Below are positions 1 to 9,220 of a stretch of DNA of 64,000 bases, piece after piece (positions within the stretch are counted from its first letter, which is position 1; each line of letters opens with the position of its first letter). Under the pieces are notes generated by a model. That model saw nothing but the letters and a program-made list of their open reading frames with translations, was not told where the DNA came from and did not search any database. The stretch spans positions 2,745,747-2,809,746 of the forward strand of contig NC_089179.1 of NCBI RefSeq assembly GCF_947507565.1, written 5' to 3'. Source of the stretch: Oscarella lobularis. Lineage: Eukaryota; Porifera; Homoscleromorpha; Homosclerophorida; Oscarellidae. Both the position numbers and the translations under genes were made by a program.

Positions 1-1360
1 CTAGCCTCTATCGAATGACGAAAACTTTGCTTGCATCGATTCCATTTAAAGAGAAGTTTGCTCCAGACTATTAAAAAGTTTGCTCTCATCGTTTAAACGA
101 CTTGAAACACAACATGTGCAGTAATTCAGTACGGCTAAAGCTATTTTGATTTTTTAAGAGATTGCCTTGTGAGAAAGAAGTGGGAAGAGGAAGCCGAATA
201 TGGAATATTGTAGGTGGCATGTTTATAGAAAAAATTAATTCTGAAATTTTGTTAGGCTAGAAAAATGCATTTTTATTTTTGTTATAAATCAAGCATTTTA
301 TGCTAAAAACCTGTGATTGCAGCAAAGTTATTTTTCGATCGAAGGGATTTTCGATCAATAATTTTTTCGGTAATAATCCTTGAATCGTCATGGCGTTCGT
401 TGCAGACCTATACATCAGCAATTGCGCGGCACAAAAATTTGTTGCGGTTCCTCAGTGGCAATCGTCGTTTTTCTTCGTGTTGCTAGTTTTTACATGCACG
501 CGGTCTTTGTTAGGTTAATTAATCAATGAAAAGAACAAGTGCGTCTTAACATGCATTCTTAATAGAAAGGTTTGATAATGCGTGTCATTTGTTAATTTTT
601 TCTGCGTATTTGCTTATTTGAAGTTAATTGCAAATCAAAGGCAATATATCAGTTTTTCAAGTGGATTGATAATCAGAGGACATGTGCGTTTTTTCAAGTT
701 GATTGGAAATCAGCGGAAATTCATTGAGTTCACGGCGTCATCCATATTAGAATTTATAGAGATACAGGTAGTCAAGCATGACATCCAATCTTCATTCGAA
801 ACGCTCACTTGATCAGCTGCTTTAATTGTCTACATATACGCTCCTCGTCTTCTGAGTATTTTGCATGCACTTGTTTTGCCACCTTCTCAAAGAAAGTATG
901 GAAGTGGCAGCGACGAAACCGTATGCCAAAATCTTGCAAGTGAACGAGGTGCTCTTTTCTATGAAGCGTGATCAGCGCCATTATTCGTGTGCCATGCGAG
1001 TGTTATGTTTAACATACCCGACACCCGAGGGAACCGCGATAATCGCCCGAGCGAAGCGAGGGTCAATTAATAAGGTTTCCCGAGGTTGGAGGGTCCGATA
1101 AATCCCATATAGCCCGAGTTTTCCCCATGTAATTACCTACTTATACGGTTGGCGTCTATTTGGGTGTTTTGGTGAGCTGGGCTGCTAATGAGACAACCCA
1201 CTTCCCTTGCTTGATTGACACGCGCTAATCATCCAATTTCGCACGAGCTGCCCCCTTGCATGATTGATATGCGTTATCAAATTTTCGCCCGAATGATTGA
1301 TAGATTGATGCGTAGGTAAATTTAGAAGTGTTGCGCGGATTCTAGGTAGTTCACCGCGTC
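1..1360. other. No recognisable gene
   Basis: Short ORFs occur on both strands but none shows a domain, a repeat structure or a splice pattern that I recognise. The stretch is mostly AT-rich with simple T-runs. I see no transposon ends and no tRNA-like sequence in it. Confidence 0.5.
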
Positions 1361-2491
1361 TTGCTAATGGAGGAACAACTCCCAGACGACGAGGACGACT
1401 TTCAACCTCCAAAGAAGAAGCACAAGCATCGCTACCAGGCGCTGGCTGAGAACTCTAACGAAGCGAAAAGAGCACAGAGAAGATTCGATTCGCCCGTCTC
1501 CGGCGAGGAGTTGGGCAAGGCTCCGGAAAGGTCTATTTTAGGCAATACAGGGAAAACGACGAATTGGGCACAAAAGGTCTTCGTGGAATGGCTCGGAGCC
1601 AGAAACAAGCGCGCGCTTGATCGGAACGGCTCCTCGTCGACCGAAATAGGCAAGTGGTACTTGCTGGATGCGGGTTATGATGAAGAACTGTGCAAACGGA
1701 TTTCGTTATTCTTGCTGGAAGCGCACAGGAAAGACGGAGAAAAGATTCTCCCGCCGCCACTCTTCACTCCCTACCTTGCGGTTTGCAGCACGCCGCCCGA
1801 CTTCGCGCAACCAGTGAAATCGTATACGTACGTGGAGTTTGACTCTAAAAACAATCAAGGCGGAAGAGCCCACTTGAAGTGGCAAACAAGCGAGTAGTAC
1901 AGCAAGCCCTACCCGAACAAGATGAAAGATTCTACTGCTTCCTGCTCGATGAATATCTGAATCTGAAGCGCCTACCCGACGACGCAAGAGACGCATTTTA
2001 CATGAAGCTTTTTCCTAAAAAGCCATCGGCCGCAGGCGCTCCTTGGTTCTATAGTAAATATGTTGTAGGAAGAATGCATTTGGAGAGATGGGGAAGATGT
2101 GCGCCGAAATCGGAATTACCGGAGAGCAATCACAGCCTACGTGACTCCTGCGCAACGAAAATGTTCTCCCGAGGGGTTCCATAAAGTTAGTCAGACAGCG
2201 CACGTCAGACAGCGCACGGGGCATCGCTCCGTGGCAGCGCTCCGAATGTACAAAAGGCCGTCTAAAGAGCAATTACGAAGCGTATCCAAAGCGATTAGCG
2301 ACACCTGCCAGCGGCGGAGGAATACGGACAGTCGAGTACCGAAAAGGCTGTCGAAAGGAAGCGAAATAGCGCTTATTCAAGCGTCAATCAAATCTTTCTC
2401 CGGCGTAGAGAACTGCCCGGGGAATATCTTCAATCTTGATACTGCAGTAGTATGCCTGTCCTGTACGGCTTTCTTGAATGCTCTGCAATAG
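1361..2491 (+). pseudogene. Decayed Crypton-type (DUF3504) tyrosine recombinase
   Basis: The first ORF (1361-1897) begins with an acidic/basic tail and then the N-terminal SAM-like stretch NWAQKVFVEWLGARNKR typical of Crypton and KCTD1/QRICH1-type DUF3504 proteins. The frame then shifts: 1879-2184 carries the core up to NHSLRDSCATKMF, and 2099-2491 carries RTGHRS and MYKR. The HxxR box (HSLR), the later His (TGH) and the nucleophile Tyr (MYKR) of a tyrosine recombinase are therefore visible. The block between the N-terminal domain and YVEFDSKNNQGG is far too short, so the region with the first catalytic Arg appears deleted. A tandem 13-14 bp duplication (cagacagcgcacg twice, about 2192-2219) accompanies a frame change. 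The gene is inactive. Family placement rests on motifs only. Confidence 0.72.
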
Positions 2492-2809
2492 ATTCATTGG
2501 TCCTGAACTTAGGGCCTATACCATGGCATATATACAGCCTAGATTCAGGGCAGGGGGTCATTCGCTACCGCGCGTTAGAGCCACACCCAACTAAATAAAC
2601 AGCGTTTCCTTCTAACGACGACTTCTTTTCGGCTTCTTAGCAATGAACATATGCATCTTACGTAGGTTGCTTTCATCCCCGAGATTTGGATGAGCACTCG
2701 CAGTGTCATTTCCGAGATCCCAGTCGCGACATTTTAGGTGTCCGTTACGGTGGCCCTGGAGTGCCATTATCTTGCCTAGAACAACTTGACATTATACTTT
2801 AAACGAGAT

Positions 2810-3030
2810 GGAGTTTGGGTATCTTGACATTGAACAAGATGGGGTTTGGGCATCTTGACATTGAACAAGATGGACTTAGGCATCTTGACATTGAACAAGA
2901 TGGACTTAGGCATCTTTACATTGAACAAGATGGGACTTAGGCATCTTGACATTGAACAAGATGGGGTTTAGGCATCTTGACATTGAACAAGATGGACTTA
3001 GGCATCTTTACATTGAACAAGATGGACTTG
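2810..3030 (+). repeat. Left minisatellite arm of the foldback
   Basis: About seven head-to-tail copies of a 30-31 bp unit. Copies alternate between a GGACTTAGG spacer and a GGGGTTTGGG/GGGTTTAGG spacer, and a few have TTTACATT instead of TTGACATT. The mixed pattern suggests higher-order duplication. Confidence 0.85.
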
Positions 3031-3229
3031 GCCATTCCACTTAAACGATACCCGATGCGTTTTCGACAATTTGTTTCTTTTATTGTAAACACCTCGCATT
3101 CAACTGTGAACTCTCAAATCATGCTTAATAATCATAAAAGCGCTTCGAACACCGCGCAAAATGATTAATCGCTATAGTAGTCCAGAAAACTTCGACGTCG
3201 GCGAGTGGAAAAGCTTCTTCAATCATCAA

Positions 3230-3460
3230 TCAATCGTCGTCGACGTCATGGTGCTCGTCACCCGGCATCTCACTGGCAATGACTTCAGACATTGCCTCTG
3301 CAGTTGGCCGATTGACGCTGTTTATTGAAAAGCATGGGCTGCAGACCTCCATGCACCACTGAGGCAAGTCCGCAAGTGGAGGCCCCAGTGGGCGCAGGCC
3401 TCCGCAGCCCATAACTCTTCCCATGATTTCCGCGTCATTTATGCCACCGTAGATGCCCAA
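3230..3460 (-). pseudogene. Protein kinase C-lobe fragment inside the foldback
   Basis: The minus-strand ORF has the order seen at the end of tyrosine-kinase-like domains: an EIMGRV helix, GGLRP, a LPQWCMEV helix, then CFSINSVNRPTAEAMSEVI, which matches the conserved C-W-x4-P-x2-RP-(S/T) end of a kinase. Only this terminal part is present; there is no ATP-binding or catalytic loop. It looks like a host exon captured between the repeat arms. It runs into the GTT repeat at its upstream end. A chance similarity cannot be excluded because only about 50 residues match. Confidence 0.5.
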
Positions 3461-3461
3461 A

Positions 3462-3480
3462 CTGTTGTTGTTGTTGTTGT

Positions 3481-3514
<34 letters not shown>

Positions 3515-3527
3515 CGTTGTTGGCCAA
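3462..3527 (+). repeat. (GTT)n microsatellite
   Basis: An almost uninterrupted run of about 20 GTT units, with single interruptions, next to the right arm of the foldback. Confidence 0.95.
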
Positions 3528-3535
3528 TGCTTTCT

Positions 3536-3915
3536 CGTTCAATGTCAAGATGCCTAAACCCCATCTCGTTCAATGTCAAGATGCCTGAACTCCATCTTGT
3601 TCAATGTCAAGATGCCTAAACCCCATCTTGTTCAATGTCAAGATGCCTAAGTCCATCTTGTTCAATGTAAAGATGCCTAAGTCCATCTTGTTCAATGTCA
3701 AGATGCCCAAACCCCATCTTGTTCAATGTCAAGATGCCTAAACCCCATCTTGTTCAATGTCAAGATGCCTAAGTCCATCTTGTTCAATGTAAAGATGCCT
3801 AAGTCCATCTTGTTCAATGTCAAGATGCCCAAACCCCATCTTGTTCAATGTCAAGATGCCCAAACCCCATCTTGTTCAATGTCAAGATACCCAAACTCCA
3901 TCTCGTTTAAAGTAT
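3536..3915 (-). repeat. Right minisatellite arm of the foldback
   Basis: About eleven copies of the same 30-31 bp unit as at 2810-3030, in inverse orientation (CCATCTTGTTCAATGTCAAG). It is longer than the left arm, so the two arrays have expanded unequally. Confidence 0.85.
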
Positions 3916-4616
3916 AATGTCAAGTTGTTCTAGGCAAGATACTGGCACTCCAGGGCCACCGTAGTCCGTAGCTCTTCTACACTTTTTAGTTTCGCGGACT
4001 TTTAGGCTAAACGCATGCGCTAGTGACATAAATGCTTGAGCACAACTTGTGTCCGCTTGCTGCGATCTCTCCTGCTAAGATATTCCAATGCTAAGTTCCT
4101 GCAGACAATAGTAATGGCTGCTTCTAAGAAGACCTATCACACCGTGCCTTGTTTCAATGTTATTCATCTCTGCCCTACTAGAATTCGCTGTAGGATTATA
4201 GAAAAAGACCTAACTGCATGATTTTTTGGCTTGACTTCCGACTTCACTTCCGAGTAAAAGAATTCCCTCTGAACTCTGCCTGCGTGTCTGTAGCCGAATC
4301 ATAGTAGCCTGTCCGTGTAATTTAAACCCTTAGCTCTCAATATAAGAACGAAAATTAATGGTTCTGCACTGTAAGAATGAATCTGATAAAGAAAGACTTC
4401 AACTCTAAAAAGAAGCTGAAATTCGTACATGAACAAAGGAAAGCTTCGACCATTTGACCTTCAAACGCGCGCGCGGTCAAATCTCCTTAGCCTGAGACGC
4501 GTAGTGAATAAAAATGATGTAGCGCAACTTTGGCTTGTTGCGTATAAGCGATGGAAAGAAAAAAAGATATGCTAGTAAAGGAAAGGACGGAGTTTAAGCC
4601 AACTTCGGACGACGTA

Positions 4617-4667
4617 ACGCGCGGTAGCGAATGACCCCCTGGATTCAGGGGGTTGCGCTAGCGCGCG
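4617..4667. repeat. GC-rich imperfect palindrome
   Basis: CGCGCGGTAGCGAATGACC, CCCTG, a short centre and a mirrored CAGGGGGTTGCGCTAGCGCG form an imperfect hairpin. Half of it is the right terminal repeat of the 2551-4641 element and the other half is flanking DNA. Confidence 0.6.
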
Positions 4668-5133
4668 TTTCAACCACGCCTTCGTCCGAAAAGTCGTCTA
4701 ATTTGCATAAAGTGTGCCTATTTTTGTCACAAACCCATCCTTTTTAAGTAAAATAAATGCTCTGACGCGTTATCAGGCGCCAAATCACGCGTAGTCATTT
4801 GGCAGAGGTTGCGAAAGAATTTCGCTTGTATCACGAAATTTTCCAAGGAAGTTAGTCTGCTGATTCTTCATTGGTACGCAGTATAGTCTTGCTTTCACGT
4901 ATCAGAGTTGGTGCACCCTCTTTTTTGGCCTGTTTCCGGTAGAAAATGTCAATGCAACATCCGCCTCGTTATCGTGATGATTTGTCTAAAAGGAAGCACA
5001 GGTTTCTGTCGCCATCTCAAAACACGCCGAAAGGAAAAGTCGACAACGTTCGGGAGAAGCAGAAATAGTCGATCGAGGGCCTTATCCGTCGTCCAGCCGC
5101 CGCCTCTTTGACGATGGGGAACCCGCGACTCAG

Positions 5134-5320
5134 CAGGATAGACCAGGGTGGACGCACGAGGAAGACATGCGTCTCCTCGCAACAGTCAGCGAATTAACAC
5201 CAAATTGTTAGCCGAAAGACAGCAGAAGAGAACGACTCTGGGTCAAAATAGCCGAGGAAATGGACGAAGATAATGCGTCTCGACCTTGCACAGGTTCAGT
5301 TCGTAACCAGATGCATTTCC
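5134..5320 (+). pseudogene. Myb/SANT-like DNA-binding domain remnant
   Basis: One frame reads WTHEEDMRLLATVSEL, then an in-frame stop, then LWVKIAEEMDEDNASRPCTG and SVRNQM. The spacing of the two Trp residues and the acidic first helix fit a single Myb/SANT repeat, as in Myb/SANT-like proteins of Harbinger-type elements. The stop and the lack of a continuing ORF make it a remnant. Only one repeat is visible, so the call is tentative. Confidence 0.4.
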
Positions 5321-5438
5321 TCTTTCATTCGCAGTTCTATACTAGCAATGGCGTGTCTGAGTGGAGCAGGACGAAAATGTATTTCTCAATTTACCTCACC
5401 AGCGGCAGCCCTTCGAAGCATGAGGATATCGATTCTTT

Positions 5439-6697
5439 CAGAAACATCTGTAGCCACCACACAAACGGAATTCAAAACTGTTGACTCTGAAGTTCAAACA
5501 GACAATAGAAACATTTTGCAATGCGCCTTTGACTCTATCACGTTAGAAGATAAGGTAATCGTGACGACACCAAAGCCATTTCATCGTAAATGCAAAAGTA
5601 ATTTCTGTAGCTAGCATTTATGGATGAAGCGTTTTCCAGTCTTTTGGAGTCTCTTGGTGTTACACAGGGTGCTCCAGATTTTGTATCGCTGTCCCTGCAC
5701 GGCATGCAAAATCTTGAGCAGACACAACGGTCAAATGCCCTGTACGGATTTGCAAAATGCGTCGGACGCAAGGATGAAACGTTACGTATGCCGCTAGACA
5801 GAATGCCGTTCGGACTCATTGAGTACGAGATTAACTTTTTTACTGCCAGTCATCGATCTACGGCAGCCATTTTCTACAGCAATTTCTGCAATATGAATTT
5901 GAATCTTTTTAGGTTCCTTACTGCCCAAATGACTACTTCGAATGGTGTGAGACGATGTACCATCACTTCGGCTCTCGAAGGCATTGCCTACATCGTGGAC
6001 CAGGATGGGAAATTGAGCCCCAATTACCTCAATCGGATATGACTCCAAGTCGGTTAAGCCAATGACCATTACAAAGACTTATAAAAGGTGCGTCTTATTC
6101 GAATCTTTTTTATGACCGTAATCTCTATTTCTTCTAAAGAAATTATGACAATCGCCAAAAGGGGCAGTAAAAGAAAGCGGAGTGACAAGGCCGTTCGAGA
6201 AGATCAGTGGATGCAGACTGACTTGGAGACATCGCTAGAGGAGTTCAATAAATTAGTGGCACAGCTGGAGTTGGTTCTTGATAAACAACTCACAGCAGAA
6301 GTCGATCTAAAGCCTACTTTCGGAGAGGTGTCACTATACAATGAAAAATTCATACTGATTAGTTATGTGAAGATTCGCGAATGTGGTCCAAAAGAGGTTG
6401 AAGGAGCAACTCGTCTTTTGAGAACACCCGCTTCTCACTGCCTCGTTTTTATGATTAGCCAAGAGGAGAGGACACGTAAGCCATACGCACTGCCCGTACA
6501 GATGTTGCCATGCAGAGGCATTTCGGACGGGCTGATGCGCAGACTGGCGGATCGCGTCAAGGTAAGAATGGTGACCCTTGGCGTCGATGTATGCGGTGAG
6601 TGATATACAAACTTCGCAATTTGGTTCCACTTCTCTTCGTAGGTTTAGTCACTGACGGAGAGTTTAACAGTTTAAGGAGTCGCGGTTCAACACGGCC
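5439..6697 (+). pseudogene. Unknown repetitive-family protein with a GEFNSLR block
   Basis: ORF pieces at 5273-5614, 5620-6042 and 6088-6603 run in sequence with frame changes and stops. The last has a 47-bp intron (6596-6642, GTGAGT...TCGTAG, phase 1), after which the frame reads on as LVTDGEFNSLRSRGSTRPTS. The QTDLETSLEEFNKLVAQLE stretch can form a coiled coil. I have seen no named family for this, but the block looks strongly conserved and repetitive rather than random. Similarity stops near 6697, where a Merlin pseudogene reads in from the other strand, so the 3' part is lost. Confidence 0.4.
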
Positions 6698-7375
6698 GAC
6701 AAGCGTTCTACGACCAGTACCTCGTTCAACACCACCGAAAACCCAGTGTCCGTTGCACCACATTTTTCCGATTGTACTTGCGTCTTCCAAAATGCGACTC
6801 ATCAATTTCGACTTCAACGCCCACGCCGCCAATTTGCTAGGGTAATAAATTAGCCAATCAATAAGAATTAACTATTTATGTCCCCGTATGATTTATGGAC
6901 TCACTTGAGGGTGTCGAATGAAGCATTCGGCGCAGACATCCCGGAAGAAATTGTACCAACCTATGGCCGTCTTCTCCTCAATATCCACGTCTTTCGCCGC
7001 GTCGCCCACGGGGATCTTCCTTGACCAAATATGCATCAGTCGGACGATCTGCTCAAGACTGAGGTGAGAGCCCGAGAAAAAAGATCCCTAACAGTGTGCG
7101 TTATCGTGAATAATTCTGCATATATAATACTGAAATTGTACCTCCCGTAGTGAATACTCTTTTCTGCATGCTTTCCTTGGACAACGCCAGGGCTTTCCTT
7201 CGGGATACTTAGGGCGGCGATCTTCACGACAAGGACGGCCGCAGGTGCACCTCTTCACTTGCCGCAGCAGACCGTGTTGCCGACACCAATCGATGGCTGT
7301 GTCGACGTCGTACACAGTTCGCACGAGTTGAACGTAAGAAAGCGGAGCAGGAGCGGCGAGTGCTGCTTGGGCCAC
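6660..7375 (-). pseudogene. Merlin (ISXO2/IS1595-like) transposase, copy 1
   Basis: Translation from 7375 gives a leader, then a zinc-ribbon (CTCGRPC ... WRCPRKACRKEYS). A 54-bp intron (7088-7141) interrupts SLRE/GSFFSGSHLSLEQ. The next exon (6905-7087) carries the KTAIGWYNFFRDVC helix. A second intron (ending about 6839) precedes GGVGVEVEIDESHFGRRKYN, which holds the first catalytic Asp of the DDE triad. A frameshift follows (WVFGGVERGTGRRT), and the gene stops near 6690 where it abuts the other-strand gene. Second Asp and Glu are lost. Merlin enzymes insert short TIR elements by cut-and-paste. No target duplication found. Confidence 0.75.
7088..7141 (-). other. Small intron in Merlin copy 1
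   Basis: GTACAATTTC...CACTGTTAG, 54 bp, interrupts the conserved serine-arginine motif after the zinc ribbon. Removing it keeps the Merlin reading frame open on both sides, which supports it as a genuine intron. Confidence 0.65.
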
Positions 7376-8600
7376 GATAACGCAATGTCAGCATGCTCAG
7401 CCACGTTCGGCATGCTCAGCCTCAATAGCATTCCATGCACCGCGCGACTTAGTCGCGATTGGCGCGTCTCCATTGTTTGGTTTGTCACGTGTTCGGAGAC
7501 GGGCCTAACCCTAATTAGCTAATCAACTAATTAGCTAATTAGTGACGTATTTAATTAACGCCTAAATAGTGACAGGTAGCGCACGGTGGAGTGGGGGCGA
7601 ACTACATAGGAGCCCCGCGCCTGTCTCCATGCTTTCGATCACTCGTCTCGATGGTAGAGCGACTCGAATCGATCTTCTTTCGGGCTGCACGGACGGACCC
7701 TCGTCTTCCTTATTATCGTCATCGTCTTCTGCACTCCGCCGCGACAGTCTTTCGTTTTCGTACCGGCGTCGCTTCGTCAGACTCGTCTCCGCCAAACTCT
7801 CCAGCTTGGTACTGTATTCCTTCTTTCGCAGTGTCTTTTCGTTCTTCTTTAGATTTTCGTAGTTTTGATTTTTTTGCCTTCACCGCACCGTCTCTCGCTG
7901 CAAAATATTCCCGTTCGTCGTTGAGCGAATGACATATCGCCAGCGTATGTTACTAAAAGAGGTATCTTGTTAGAGAAAACATTGTGAACGACGCAGGTTC
8001 TACGTACAGGGGCACGTCACAGGCTGCAGTCCGGTACTTCCAAATCCCACATTCCTCCCCTCTAAGTTAGGCTCCTACATCTCCCACAAACGCAAACAGA
8101 CAAACATAAACAACAGACAAACGTCTAGGCTCAAAAACTTCTCTCACCTCACAACTCAACTCCTCTCAAAACTCACATCTTCGCAAACTCCACTCGTCAT
8201 CATCTTCTTCACTCGAATCGCCGACGGCGTTGGCGTCGACTTCTTAAAATCAGAATTGGACTGGTGGGCTCCTCCGTCTAGTGGACTGACGAAGCTGAGC
8301 AAGGCCGGCTTCGGTATTTCTCACAACTGGCGCATCTCTCTCAAAAACTTCGGGTGTCGTGGGAGATTCAGCGTTAATTAACTGGAACTTCACCGGCATC
8401 ACCAACTTCAATCATTGGGGGTACGACCTTATTCAGTCGTCTGACAACATCGTCGTTATCGAAAGGGTATTCATGTATAAACGCGTTTTCAGGAATCACA
8501 AAATGCAATAAACTCTGGTCGTCGTTTTGCACGGCGTCACGACCTTGAAGCTCAGACTCGTCAGACCTCTGAGTGTCATCCTCCAGACGTGCCGCTGGCT
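7376..8600. other. No gene; possible LTR start on the minus strand
   Basis: Palindromic AT-rich blocks (attagctaat repeats at 7512-7545) and serine-rich ORFs on both strands show no recognisable domain. Read on the minus strand, a purine run (agaggggaggaa) at about 8056-8070 is followed by TGTGGGATTTGG, which could be a polypurine tract and LTR start belonging to the Gypsy remnant at 8608-8757. No second LTR copy was found. Confidence 0.3.
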
Positions 8601-8607
8601 ATAAGTA

Positions 8608-8757
8608 GCATTTCTTAATTCGGTTCACATGCACTTGTTTAGACGATCCGCCTTCTAGTTTGCGCACCGTTACGTTCAGGGGGTTCACGACTTTGGTTAC
8701 TACGTAAGGGCCCACGTGTCTGACGGCAAGTTTCTTACTGGTACCTTTTTTTAATAT
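8608..8757 (-). pseudogene. Gypsy integrase C-terminal fragment
   Basis: The minus frame reads KLAVRHVGPYVVTKVVNPLN, then a variable strand, then VHVNRIKKCYL and stop. The GPY/F box and the VHvnRiKk ending are characteristic of the C-terminal domain of Gypsy/retroviral-type integrases. Only about 50 residues remain; the catalytic core is absent because a Tigger fragment lies directly upstream. Confidence 0.6.
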
Positions 8758-8869
8758 AAATACCGGTACTTAATATCCTGACTTTGCGGTGTAACTGTAT
8801 CCGTTTTCTGCGCCTTGTGGACTCGAGCAACTTGCATTACTTGATGACCACTATCACAAACCGGCTGCA

Positions 8870-9220
8870 ACTGACTTCGTGCCACGCCTATCATCACAGC
8901 TTCATTGCACCAAGCATTGGACTAGAAAGCGACTCTTACGAGAGGATCATACCCGACATTTACAATTAGAGGGATTCTCTTTCCCTTTCCTCGAAAAATG
9001 ACAAGTGGCTTCACATTGGCCTTAACATTGGCCTACGGACAATTTTCCCAGAGGTTGCTTTTGCTCGCCTTCTAATGCCAGCTCTCTGATAACTTTGTGA
9101 AACGTACGAACTGTATCCTCTGGAGGCATCTGACAAACATGTGTAGCCTTTCGTAGACTAATTCCAAAGCGATCCTCGAATCCGGTAAACCAAGTTTCGG
9201 AGTGAGAAAAGTAGGCGTCC
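8870..9220 (-). pseudogene. Tigger/pogo transposase fragment
   Basis: Minus-strand reading gives FSHSETWFTGFEDRFGISLR, TFHKVIRELALEGEQ, then PLVIFRGKGKRI, a YDP/RVRVAF stretch and NAWCNEA. Every one of these blocks has a counterpart in the longer Tigger-like gene at 38440-39300 (for example PLVIFRGTGQRI and NAWCDEN). The part with the first catalytic Asp is deleted and stops interrupt the frame. It is a second, more decayed copy of the same family. Confidence 0.7.

Larger units (their letters stand above)
2748..3961. mobile_element. Foldback-like element with tandem-repeat arms
   Basis: The outer ends are inverted copies of CGGTGGCCCTGGAGTGCCA followed by a shared stretch, each flanked by TA (2746-2747 and 3962-3963). 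Inside the ends, each arm is a tandem array of a 30-31 bp unit centred on CTTGACATTGAACAAGATGG: about seven units at 2810-3030 and about eleven at 3536-3915 in reverse orientation. The two arms could pair as one long hairpin. The middle (3030-3536) holds a kinase-like coding fragment and a GTT microsatellite. This resembles the architecture of Drosophila Foldback elements; no transposase is present. Confidence 0.8.
2551..4641. mobile_element. 2.1 kb inverted-repeat element with 9-bp target duplication
   Basis: A perfect 27-bp terminal inverted repeat (2551-2577 and 4615-4641) starts CAGGGGGTCATTCGCTACCG. Directly outside both ends is the same 9-mer, GATTCAGGG (2542-2550 and 4642-4650), so the ends are well defined. 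No transposase is visible inside, so it is non-autonomous. It contains the repeat-armed foldback at 2748-3961. The CAGGGG start recalls hAT, which normally makes 8-bp duplications; 9 bp fits Mutator-like elements better, so the superfamily is open. Confidence 0.85.

Noticed and set aside
2810..3915. Regular 30-31 bp repeats that look like a CRISPR array
   Set aside because: The units are head-to-tail with no unique spacers, are mirrored in two arms, and the genome is eukaryotic with introns.
7562..7932. Overlapping Ser/Arg-rich ORFs on both strands as an SR-type protein
   Set aside because: No RRM or true RS repeats; overlapping open frames on both strands reflect base composition.
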